A stretch of 19,624 bases of DNA from assembly GCA_025201705.1 (NCBI GenBank), contig MU617193.1, positions 1 through 19,624 on the forward strand, read 5' to 3'. Shown here piece by piece: positions 1 through 9,730 of this stretch; position 1 is the first letter of the stretch, and every line of letters begins with the position of its first letter. The stretch comes from Dissophora ornata. Taxonomy: Eukaryota > Mortierellomycota > Mortierellomycetes > Mortierellales > Mortierellaceae. A program made the position numbers and the translations under genes. The notes below the pieces were generated by a model. The model did no database searches. It saw only the letters and a list, made by a program, of their open reading frames with translations, and was not told the origin of the DNA.

Positions 1-470
1 TGTGTGTGTACTACACGTGCCATTACTCTCGTTCGCAGAAGTTCGGTCCTAGCCTCCACGAGACTTCTTGTCTCCTTGTCTCCCATTGATCAAGAGTGGC
101 AGTCGTCTTCTCTTTAGATTGGTGGTGTCTCTTAGATACCCTTTCAGAACCGTCTACAGCGCTGAAAGAGCCACTGTTCGGCCGCAGTGGACTAGACGTG
201 TGCTCCTTTCTTCTCACAGCGAGATGGTGAATTAGCGACTAGTTAGCTACTCCACGTGATGGAGTGCACTGGGAGGGTATAAGAGGCAGCTGAGGACAGG
301 CCCCAGAGTGCTCCTTGTCTTTCTTTTGACATCGAGCGCTGGTCTTTGAGCTGACCTCCCCTTCCACAGTGTGCGTGTGTGTGTGTGTAGTGTCCGTGAC
401 TACAGCGTGTTATTCCGAGCAACCAAGCCATTGAGGACTATCTAGTTCTATAAGCCTGTGTCCCCCCTAC
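1..470. other. Upstream region without a recognised gene
   Basis: No gene can be supported here. A 64-codon frame on the minus strand (217 to 23) could be the first exon of a divergent gene leaving the window, but it has no recognisable domain and no clear splice donor. Two CACGTG boxes lie at 14-19 and 253-258; this motif is bound by bHLH factors of the Pho4/Cbf1 type in fungi, but function here is inference. A TATAAG motif on the plus strand sits at 278-283. Confidence 0.4.
375..388. repeat. (GT)7 dinucleotide repeat
   Basis: Seven uninterrupted GT units, flanked by further GT-rich sequence. A second GT run is cut by the start of the window (1-8). This is a simple microsatellite in non-coding DNA upstream of the dymeclin gene. 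Confidence 0.85.
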
Positions 471-530
471 AACAATGAAAGGTCAAAATTTAAAATAAAA
501 TTTTGTTAAGTGAGAACAGTCTGGGGATAT

Positions 531-574
531 TTGAGTACGGCATATTTTTTGATAATATTAATGGCCGTACTCAA
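531..574. repeat. 11-bp inverted repeat upstream of the dymeclin gene
   Basis: The left arm at 531-541 (TTGAGTACGGC) and the right arm at 564-574 (GCCGTACTCAA) are perfect reverse complements. They are separated by a 22-bp AT-rich spacer. The repeat lies about 105 bp before the dymeclin ATG, so it could be a palindromic factor-binding site or an RNA hairpin in the leader. No protein can be assigned to it. Confidence 0.7.
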
Positions 575-667
575 TTAATATTCTTCCACGGTCTGCTTTC
601 GCCTTCTCGACTTGCTCGCATCCTCTCTCTTTTTCATTAGACACGAAAACGCCTCCTCGCCAGATTG

Positions 668-694
668 ATGAGTCGGAATGAGTACAAACCCTGA
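668..694 (+). other. Upstream ATG and short uORF overlapping the dymeclin start
   Basis: An ATG at 668 opens an eight-codon frame (MSRNEYKP) that ends in TGA at 692-694. It overlaps the dymeclin ATG at 678 in another frame. If the transcript begins upstream of 668, this ATG would be met first by scanning ribosomes and could reduce dymeclin translation. The transcript start is not known, so an effect is inference. Confidence 0.4.
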
Positions 695-3600
695 CCCAAC
701 TCGGGCAACTTCTCCTTCATCCGCATCTCTCAACTCGACCATACTCTCGCCCATTGCCCAGGTCCATCAGCAGGCCCAGGGACACGCCGTCCTTCCGCTC
801 CATCGACTCGAGATCTCGGCTTCCAGGACAGGCGCGACTGCCGCTGCAACGGGACACGACCTCAGCTCTATCAATCGCCCCTTAGACAGTGGCGATTACC
901 GCACAGGCAAAACTCACAGCCCGTTCATTCCAGACTTGCCTGTCAGCGACAGCAACACCTACACCGGACGACCTGTTCTTGACTCTAGTCGTCGCTATTC
1001 CAGTGGTTATCCGTCTCACTCTCAGGGCACCGGTCCTACGTCTGGTGGCACTTCCATAACCAGCCGACGCCAATCCAAGTACGGGGCACAGACACCAACA
1101 CTTGCGCCCACGCCGGAATTGCCTTCTGCTGGTCAGGCGGCGAATACTGTACCTGCGGTCGCTAGGAGCTTTACTAGCGGGTTACACACCTTTGCTCCCG
1201 ACTTCAACTCGCACCGCGACCTGGACCACAATAACTCTTCGACATTCAACTCAGTCCCGCACTCCCCTTCGTTCTCGATCTCGTCCTTCTCTGGAGTTAT
1301 CCCAAGCTCTACCTCTGTCTCGAGTATACACAGCACCAATCAGACAAAACCGCCAGCACTCGAACACAGGCACCCCATAACTGTTAAGGACTTTGAAAGT
1401 ATTCTTATTCTGGGACCACAACAAAAAGAAGCCATTAAAACGCTTTGCTCCAGCAGGGTTCTGAGCAGGATTGACACAATCGGGTGGTACCCAATACTTG
1501 GAGCACAGAAGTTTCCCACAGTCAGTTCAAGGTATGAATATGCCGAACCGCAGATTGATGTGGCGCACAACATAAGTTTTTGGTATCACTGCTGGCGCTG
1601 ATCCATGCCTGTTGAACACTATAGCCAAGACGCGTACGATATCGAAATGGCGACAACATGCATGGCGATCGAGTTCGGTACGCAGTTTTCAAATGGAGAT
1701 GTGTAGAAGGACGGTCGAAGGAGGAGTCGTATCAAAAGTCTGACATCATTGCATGATTGCTTAATAGGCGCCAACAATGCGCAGACGCAGAACTTCAACA
1801 CGCTTGTTCTGCAATTGCTTTCGCAGATAAAGCTTATCAAAGATCAGGACTACAAAGGGTACGTAGATCGACTCCAGATCGATCGCAGCGCTCATGACAT
1901 GTCTCTCAACCCTTATTAACGCGAACTCTTTGTTTTTGTTCGCAGCGATATACCCAGTCATGCCTACAACGCCTTGTTCCTGACGCGCATTTTCCTCAAC
2001 CACTTCATATCCCACTTGACATCTGGTGAAATGGTTTCGTTCTTTGAAGGTAGTTTTCAGATGATCGCTGATCTAACGGATGTCTGAGAAGACAAACAAA
2101 CCTAACCGTCTTGCGTCCCATTGAATTAGGATCGGACCTTCCAGCTGAAGCGCAGCAGGAGGCTCTGGGTGTAGTCTCGTTCAAAGGATGCAAACTGGGA
2201 GTAGATAAGACATTGGTGTCCGATACTCGCTCATATGCAGAACAATTGATCCAAGGAGTAATAGAGATTATTCTAAACTTGGATGCAGGGTATGTGGACC
2301 GGCGGCAGGATGTAGTGCATTGATATCGCCCTGTTACCAAACAAGTGTCTAATCATCTTGTTGGGCTGTTAGGTCCTCGCCTTCGGCATATGAGTTTTAC
2401 GAAGAAACGCTGAATCTGGTTATTGTGATGGCGTCTACGCAACTTCAACTTCATACGTCAGATTTAAATGAGAGGAACTACTTTTTGAACTTGGTGCTTG
2501 AAAAGTTCAGGTATGTACCCGCTCTCTTGGTTGTTTGGGTCCCAGCTGCATGAATATGAGGAACAATTCTGACGCATGTATAACTCTTCACCCGTTGAAG
2601 TCATCTAGCGGATCAATTGACCTTGCGACTTTTGTGGAACTTCACCGACCAACGACCGAGTCCACCACTGACAGGAAGCGTCGTATACAGTGCGTACAGC
2701 TATTTATTTGCAAAAGCAGGATCCTCACCGTCTTCGGAGGCGCATCCCATTGCGGACAGGAGTATATTGGTGCTGCTTCTTCTGCACTCACAGGCCAAGG
2801 GCAACCCAAACTGGGAAGCATTCAAGATGTCCATGCGGGGTATCCGCGACGAACGAGGTATGGGTGATATCAGATTCGGCAACGCGAGGGTAGTCGTAGG
2901 ATCCCCATGGTCTAACATCGACATGGTTTCTGTCCTTCGTTTCCTACCATATTTAGGCTCCCTGGCTGATGACCCAAAGGACAATACCATCTTCATATCA
3001 TTCCGCAAGGTCTTTCATGTGATATGCCAGTAAGTCAGCAGAGGCTACAAGTTCTGGCTGCGATTATGTCCCACTGTCCGTTATCAGCCCGCTAATGTTC
3101 ATTTTCGTCATATCCTCTAGACAAATCCACTGCGAAGAAGTCTGTTTGCTACTGCATGTCCTTTTAGTCGAGAACACGTATTTCAGGACCTACGTTCTCT
3201 CCCGGACTGACCCTGAGACCCTTGTAAGTTGTCCGCGTATATATTAGAGATTAGGTATAACTAATTGTCGTAATGAATGCAACTAACTTGTTGAGTTTTT
3301 TTCTTCTTTTCTTTGTGCATATCTACAGTATCTTCCCATCCTGCGAATGGTCTATGAAGGTGTCGAGGGTAAGACGAATTACTCACAGGTCTATGTCCTG
3401 CTGGTGATTCTATTGTTATTTAGCCAGGATGATGTGTTTAACGAGAGCATCCAAAAGATCGTAAGTTGGAGGTGATGTCTTGTCGATCATTGGTACTCAG
3501 TGGCTGTAAGTGTTGTCTGCAATTGTCATGGAATAACACTCGTCTCTTTGTTCAGACGATGACATATCAGCCTTGGTTTACGGAGAGGTTGCTCAAGTCG

Positions 3601-4631
3601 ATTTCGCTTGGTGGCCTGGCTGTAGCAATCGTTATTAGGACCATTCAATACAATCTAGCGCAACACAAGGTACCTATACATGTTATGAATGACCGCACAG
3701 GTACAAGCCGATATTCAGTCCACGCGATCTAACGTCTTTCACAACCTTTCGGTAGGACGTCTACTTCCACACCAATTCATTGGCTATTTTAGCCAACATG
3801 TCGAATTCATTGCAGGACATTCATCCCTATGTGTCACAGAGGCTCGTAACGTTGTTCGATATTGTTGCAAGGAGGTACCAGAAGCTGGTTGCCAAGCAGA
3901 TGCAGCTGGATGAAAACATTGACAAGGCAAGTACTACACATTCACAATAGGAGTATCCTCTTGCACAACAGACGAACACCTAACCAAGATTGTCCCATTT
4001 ATGTTCTTATAGAATGCAGATGTGATCATCTATGGGGATATGGTCACACTGGTCCTCGAGATCATCAACTCGACATTGACACACAAGCTGAAAGCGAATC
4101 CACAGCTTGTCTACTCGCTCCTCCACAAACAAGAAATGTTTGCATATTTCCGCAGTGATCCTAAATTCAAGGATTTGATTCAGAATATCGAGCAGGCGGT
4201 CAATTACTTTCAGCAGAAAGTATCTGAGGCCAATATCAAGGCGCCAACGCCAGAGGAAGTGGCACAGGTGATCCAGACGGCGTCGAGGACTTGGCCACCG
4301 AATTTGATGAAGACATTTCCGGACATCAAGTTTGAGTATGAAGAAGAGCAACAAGCGAACGAGTTCTTTTGCCCGTACGTCTGGTCATTGCTCTACCGGA
4401 ACACGTTTGTATACTGGGACGAGGAGAAGGCAAAGATTCTGCATGACTATAGAACGGTAAGTGTTGGCTGGAGGAACTGTGGAGTGGAGACAAGTGCCTA
4501 TCACTGACTATCATCGTGTTATAAGGCATAATGTTGATTGTGATGTTGTATCTTTCCTTTTCATTTAGGTGGTGAACGACGAAGGCGCTTTCGAAGGCGT
4601 ACCTGTGGGGAGTCAGGCGCCCCTTGCATGA
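678..4631 (+). CDS. DYM: Dymeclin (Dyggve-Melchior-Clausen family) Golgi protein, 14 exons
   Basis: Dymeclin is a peripheral protein that shuttles between cytosol and Golgi and supports Golgi organisation and secretion. Exons: 678-1531, 1625-1677, 1768-1858, 1946-2049, 2130-2289, 2373-2510, 2601-2857, 2957-3029, 3121-3223, 3329-3460, 3556-3669, 3756-3926, 4013-4456, 4569-4631. They join without a frame break into 918 codons plus stop. Family landmarks include ATTCMAIEFGANNAQ, LLLHSQAKGNPN, VENTYFRTYVLSRTD, QDDVFNESI, ERLLKSISLGGLAVAIVIRT, HTNSLAILANMS, LEIINSTLTHKL and EFFCPYVWSLLYRN near the C-terminus. Human dymeclin has 669 residues; the excess is a Ser/Thr/Pro-rich N-terminal extension of about 240 residues in exon 1. 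The ATG at 678 is the only in-frame Met in exon 1. The metazoan-type N-myristoyl Gly2 is absent. The short last exon adds a 20-residue tail. Confidence 0.93.
3927..4012 (+). other. GC-AG intron in the dymeclin gene
   Basis: This 86-nt intron begins GCAAGT after an exon ending AAG, the usual context of GC donors, and ends TTCTTATAG. The exon frame stays in phase 0 across it and the joined protein matches the family on both sides. The other twelve introns of the gene begin with GT. Confidence 0.8.
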
Positions 4632-4657
4632 GTATGGCGAATGAAGCTCAGGAACAT

Positions 4658-4663
4658 AATAAA
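4658..4663 (+). terminator. AATAAA polyadenylation signal for the dymeclin gene
   Basis: A canonical AATAAA lies 27 nt after the dymeclin stop codon in an A-rich stretch. It supports the inferred last exon and gives a short 3' UTR. Confidence 0.55.
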
Positions 4664-6277
4664 AAAGATAAAAATCTGCAGGAGAAACTGTTCACGGTAT
4701 GCATGTAGCACAAGGATTCTAGAGCTGCTGTGGGGCAAAGAGTGAGAAAATTGATCTGAGCGCCTCCCTTTTCATAGTCATACTCGGCTGCTTATTGGAC
4801 AGAGTCACGAACTGAATGTCATTGTTATCTACCCATTCAATCAGGGAAAACGCTTGTAGGCTTCAGTGGCCGAAAACAAACACAGTAATAAACAAATCAT
4901 GTAACACCTTTAGTCCTATCGATCATAATTGTTGTCTCCAAACAGAAAACAGGTACTGACAGGTGAATATCAAGAGTCCATTTTCAATCGGCTAGTGCAT
5001 TGGTGCATAATTGTTTAGGCAGCGTTCTTGATCTCGAACAATCAACTTGTTTGGGCTACCTTTCTTTTCTTTTCTCATCTTTTGTACTTTAAAGTAAAAC
5101 TGTTGAAGCGCTCAAGACCGAAGCGGAAAAACAACAGTTGCAGAAAGCGCCTTAGCACACATTTCATTTTCTCTTCCCCCGCGCCTTTTCCCAGCATTCT
5201 TCTTTAAAATAAATATTCTCTCACAAGAAAACTGGTTATTTGTTTTTCATATTTCCAATTCCCTTTTTCTTGTCACATTTATGTTAAACCCTTCTCTCTC
5301 TACAAAAGTAACAAGGTCGTTTTACTTGAAGGTATTATGTAAAAATATGGATCGGTGGCGCAAGAAAAAGAAATCCATAAGTGGATGCGAGGCTGTGTAA
5401 GATGAAAAAGGGTGTTTACTGAAACTCGTATTACTTTTTGTACCATGGAAGTATCTCCCCTTCGTTGATGTAGATCGCTCGATGCATAGAAGTAAACATT
5501 CACGACCGTCAAAAAACAATGGCAAGTAAACGCAAGTAAACGCAGTTGATAATAGGTCAATGATAAATGAAAAAACAGCTATTGTCCTTCAGAAAACCTG
5601 CGACCCTTTCCCGTGTGTATCTTTCCCTTATTTCCACTCGAGTTTTCAGAGTCAAATATGAAAATGTAAGTCTTAGTTAGTCTCAGAACCTCGTCATCCT
5701 TTTCGAGGAAACCATGAAAGAAAGAGGGTTGTGGGCGGGACAGGAAAGAGTCGCTGGCTTCGGATAAAGGATTTAAGACTTCCTTCGCCGTCTTTATTAT
5801 CCCTATGGCGAAGGGAGTGTCTATATTACTTGCCAATAATTAAAGGAGCGCGGTGAAGTCACATAAACACGATGAATCCAGCCGTAACACCAATGAGAGC
5901 TAACTGTAGATGTATATTGTGCGAGTGCCCAGAGAAAGAATCGGGTACTTTCCCACTACTGCTGAGTAGGCGAAGCTCATGAGTTTGAGCAGACAGCAGA
6001 ATAAATTAATGTCGACTATATTCGACTTCCGGATAAAAATACGAAGTAGCAAGGTGTAGTGGACAAGCGTGTTTTTTTTTGACCGATCGAATGTTTTTTT
6101 TTATTCAGAGGGGACTACAGGATCATGTCGGAATTTTTTTTAGTTAAGTAATTATACTACGCGTGAAATATTAATGAAACGCACTCAAAATTTGGTCCAG
6201 CGGTTGAAATCAAAAGCCGATTTGAAGTACCAATTGAGATTTTTTCCAAAAAAGAACGCTATCGCAGAAAAGCGTCT
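4664..6277. other. Intergenic region between dymeclin and the ML-domain gene
   Basis: No gene is supported. The DNA is AT-rich with many T runs, including two long T tracts around 6070-6103. Open frames here are short. One minus-strand frame (5836 to 5579, 85 codons) starts with TTG rather than ATG and matches nothing I know. The right part should hold the 3' UTR of the minus-strand ML gene; no clear AATAAA was seen there. Confidence 0.5.
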
Positions 6278-6733
6278 TTAAGTGGAGCAAGTGGTTGCGG
6301 TGACGGTGGCGCACTCGGAGAAGAGAACGTTGCCGTCGCCGTTCGTCGCCTGGATGTTCAGAACAACAGGGACGTTGGCGGGAGCAGTGGTCTTGACCAA
6401 GACACAAGCAGTGACGGTGGTGGTGGTGACGGGGAGGGGGCAGGTGTAACCCGAGGCGGCGAGGACGGTGCAGAGGTCCTGGCTGTCGGTGTAGACGACG
6501 CGGCCGAGATACTTGCCCTGGATCGAGATGGCGCCTCCGGAGGTGACGGGCGCGCTCAAGGTACCGGTGATGGTAGCGCAGACCTGCGCTCCAATGCAGA
6601 GAGGGTAAGGGCTCAGGGTGAAGCCAGTAACGGTCATGTCAGTGGTGCCAGTGGCGCAGTTGGTGAATGCGGGCGACAGGGCGTTGGCAACGGTGGCAAC
6701 GACGAGGGCAGCGATGGCAGCGAAGAACTTCAT
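6278..6733 (-). CDS. Secreted ML-domain lipid-binding protein (NPC2 / PG-PI transfer protein type)
   Basis: ML-domain proteins form a beta-sandwich that binds single lipids; fungal members are often called phosphatidylglycerol/phosphatidylinositol transfer proteins. The product has 151 residues from one exon. Residues 1 to about 18 (MKFFAAIAALVVATVANA) are a textbook signal peptide, so it should enter the secretory route or vacuole. The mature part begins LSPAFTNC and carries the family pattern of a Pro-rich CIG segment, a Gly-rich middle (GKYLGRVVYTDSQDLC), a YTCPLP motif and a C-terminal FSECATVTATTC. Eight cysteines allow four disulfides. I chose the Met at 6733 rather than the in-frame Met at 6802, because it starts the signal peptide and leaves room for a TATA box. 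Coding DNA is much richer in GC than its flanks. Confidence 0.85.
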   Translation of the reverse strand: MKFFAAIAALVVATVANALSPAFTNCATGTTDMTVTGFTLSPYPLCIGAQVCATITGTLSAPVTSGGAISIQGKYLGRVVYTDSQDLCTVLAASGYTCPLPVTTTTVTACVLVKTTAPANVPVVLNIQATNGDGNVLFSECATVTATTCST

Positions 6734-6834
6734 GTTGGTCTTGAGGCTTGAGTGGGGTTTCTGGTGGGAAGAGGAGTTGAGTTGTTGTGTGGTGAGGAAC
6801 AAAAAAAAAGAGAAATGTGGAAGACGGACGACGT

Positions 6835-6843
6835 CCTTTTATA
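6835..6843 (-). promoter_or_regulatory. TATA box of the ML-domain gene
   Basis: TATAAAAGG on the minus strand lies about 100 bp upstream of the chosen ATG, which gives a leader of roughly 70-75 nt. A clear TATA box suggests a strongly expressed or regulated gene. Confidence 0.65.
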
Positions 6844-6849
6844 CTGGAG

Positions 6850-9730
6850 AAAACCGCTTTTTCCCACTTCATTCGGAATAGATCGAGAGTTCTAGATCCA
6901 ATGCCGTGTTTCTCAATTACAAGGAAGGAGGCCGTTGGACATGCGTGGCCGAATATTCGCTGCATTCCTAGAGAATGCTTCGGGGAAAAGGGCAGGTGTG
7001 AATGAAGCATGCAGCGTTGAAGAAGGCTCAAACAACAACAAATGGCTCAGTCATGGATCGTAGCAGGTGCTGTACACGATGATAAATGGATGGTCAGACA
7101 GAGACACAAAATATACGACCACAGTCAAATGTTCATTTTGGGTTGCATAGCCGTCTATATTCGTGTACACATGTTGTACTCGAATGAGTGGGGGAGGCAT
7201 GTTCAAGGGCGCGATGCGCTATTGATCAGGAAACAAATACAAAACAATGTAACTGTCGAGGGTTTCATTTACGACAGGGAACACATACAGCACCACAACC
7301 GAACAGCACACAACCCATGTTCACTCATTGGTGTCACAGTGACAACCTTTCTGCTCATATGCACACAAACAAGTCCATTTGAAGGGTGGATATTCTTTGG
7401 TGCTGTCAATGGTAGACGGCGAAATTGTTTTGGCCTTGGCATAGTTTCGACATGGCACAGTAAACATATTTAACGCGACACCATTTGTGTAATGATACAC
7501 AAATGCACCCCCGAGGTACTGCCGTTCACTGCGTATTTCTTGAAGCCTATCCAGGTTATCACACGACGATGCTCGGGATTCATTCTATATCGGAAGATTT
7601 TCTGTTCATATTGGTTGTCTGTTCATTTGGGCAGTACAGTAGCAGGCTGTTTGAAGCAGCTTTTTTTGACTCAAAAAGGGTGTTCACAGATGGCTTGGGT
7701 CTGCGTGGGGGACGCGGGCGAAGGTCGTTGGCTCTCATTTCAACTAGTAGTAAACTTTAAGTTGACCAAACGGTACAGGGCGCAGAGATGCTGTAGTACG
7801 GAGTGGAGAGGATGGCAAGTAGAGCAAACAATATGCTGTACTACCATAAGTTTCCTTCTCTCCATTTCTTTCTCCTCATTGACAAAACAACAACTGATAG
7901 CCCTTACTAACATACACTCGCCCTTTTCCCTTGCAAGCGCCAAACAAACAGAACACGAAACGCTTATTGTTGATGTGTATTTGTATTTTCACGACATGAA
8001 GCGTATGCTCTCACCTCATTTAGTCATCCTTGCGGATGTTCGGCTGGGAGTTGGACAGCCCAATAGACAATGGCCTTAGGACAAAAAAGTTACGCAAACA
8101 ATAGCAAAGACTTCAAATGTATCGGCTCACCTCTTTTGTCTTCGTTTCTTTTCTTGGTGCGGTATGCGATATGGGTCTACACCTGCATTCTGAGAACACA
8201 CGTAGAGCCAAACACGGAGGAATCTCATCAATAAACAATCACAATGTCTGGCAACAAAACAGGCGTAGTCAGCAAGTATGCATGATGGCCCCATCGCGCT
8301 TTTTGTCTACTGTTCATTGCTGGCTATCTGACATTATATTCCCTGCAATAACAGAGGGTGGCTAAGGGAAACATGGAATGGCAGAAATAAGTGCGCCTTC
8401 ATGTCATCTGCGCAAAAGTTATGAATTAGCAGAGATGAAGGTGGTTTAGACCTTGTGATGAAATCTGACTATGAACTATCAAGCAGTCTTAAATGTCTGC
8501 GTGCCTTCCACATGGTCTGTATTTGGCAGGATAGACAATGCGACCTTGATATGATCGCTGCTGCAGCTTTATCCCTTGCGCTGTGTTCTGCCGAGCTCCA
8601 TAACCCAATTGTTGCAGCCGTGAGTCCACAGAGCAAAATTCTGCAGGGTGGCTTTGCATTCATAATCGCTTGCTTTAAAATCAGCCAGGCGCTCATGCTT
8701 CTCATCGACAGTTGTTTTGTTACTTCTCCACATGTCCAATAAGTTACTTTGTGGAGTATTTTGAGAAGGAAAATGTAACATGTATATTGCACGTCTACAC
8801 CATTTCATCCTATTGAAGGAGAACAAAAAACCTGTATATTGTTGAGGTATAATGTAAGAGCGAAGGAGAAGGGCTGAATACGACGAGCTCTGTTCGGCCA
8901 GCGTCCCGCAGGCTAATGTGTATGTATTACAAACATTCCTGTCGGACGCACAAATATTTTCAGCACCCAAAACATGCGAAGTAAGCCCGAAAAGTCTGCA
9001 TCCTGGTTCACTAATCATGTAGTCTACACTGTTCCCTTTTTCAGTATATTTTTTTCCGGGTGGGCTCATTTGTGGTTCACCAAATAGCGGTCATCAAAAC
9101 ATCCACAGCTAGTCTACCTCCTCGTGCAAGCTTTTCCCAGTTAATATCGCGCCACTCCCAGAACGAATGCTATTGGTAGGGTTGAGGTTGTCATAAGTCG
9201 AATTTCTGGTATGTTTTGCCACTACGGGAAGAAAGGACGGGTATTGTCTCTTTGTCAGCAATTCATGCCGTCTAATCTACATGAGAATCATAAAGGCCTT
9301 CTTCACCACGATTAGAATAGCTAATGCGCTCCGTCCTTGCGATGTTATTCTTTTCTATTTCGCTTCATCACTGAACTCTAATGAAATCTGATGACAGATG
9401 ACGCCAAGGAGGCTATTATATGCCGCCGCAAACAGTAGAACATTTTAAATACTTCCTCCTCATCCAATATCTCTGTCCTGTCTATGAAACGTTGCTGTTT
9501 TTGTTGTTGCAGTCCATGTTTGACTGAGGTGTTGATTTCTTGTTACCACTCTTTGTCAGCAGCAATACGCCGATCGACACTATCCCTTTGTTTTCTGCGA
9601 CGGAAAACTAGAGAGCTGCATTAAAGTTGTGCATCGAGTTTAGACTAGGGCGCAAAATGTGGGGCGGCATATTTCCCCGCAGATTACAACTATTATGTCT
9701 TAGACAGACAAACGGGTACGAGTTTAGTCA
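6850..9730. other. Gene-poor 2.9-kb region
   Basis: No known protein family or RNA gene was recognised on either strand. Weak candidates exist: a plus frame 7042-8079 broken once by TAA at 7471-7473, a minus two-exon candidate 8294-8020 (own entry), and a 166-codon minus frame 9069-8569 with an ATG start but no recognisable domain. The left part holds the promoter of the ML gene; the right part should contain the 3' UTR of the protease gene. Confidence 0.45.
8020..8294 (-). CDS. Possible small two-exon gene, function unknown
   Basis: A frame opens at ATG 8294 and runs to 8131, then a GTGAGC donor and a 56-nt intron (8130-8075) ending in a T run plus CCTAAG. The last exon, 8074-8020, continues in frame to TAA, giving about 72 residues. 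The tail looks protein-like: VDPYRIPHQEKKRRQKR followed by PLSIGLSNSQPNIRKDD, a basic, hydrophilic C-terminus. The first half, rich in Cys and aromatic residues, is less convincing, and another acceptor at 8248 would shorten the upstream part. It may be the 3' end of a longer spliced gene. No family was recognised. Confidence 0.22.

Noticed and set aside
3369..3388. Possible short intron after GTCGAGG in the dymeclin gene
   Set aside because: The GTAAGA to CAG segment is only 20 nt and its in-frame translation matches the family, so it is exon.
5579..5836. 85-codon minus frame
   Set aside because: It begins with TTG, lacks an ATG, and has no recognisable domain or splice context.
6008..6029. 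Short inverted repeat GTCGA / TCGAC
   Set aside because: Five-bp arms are too short to be notable in 19.6 kb.
6639..7031. 130-codon minus frame overlapping the ML gene start
   Set aside because: It overlaps the signal peptide coding region in another frame and covers the TATA box; the ML frame has domain support.
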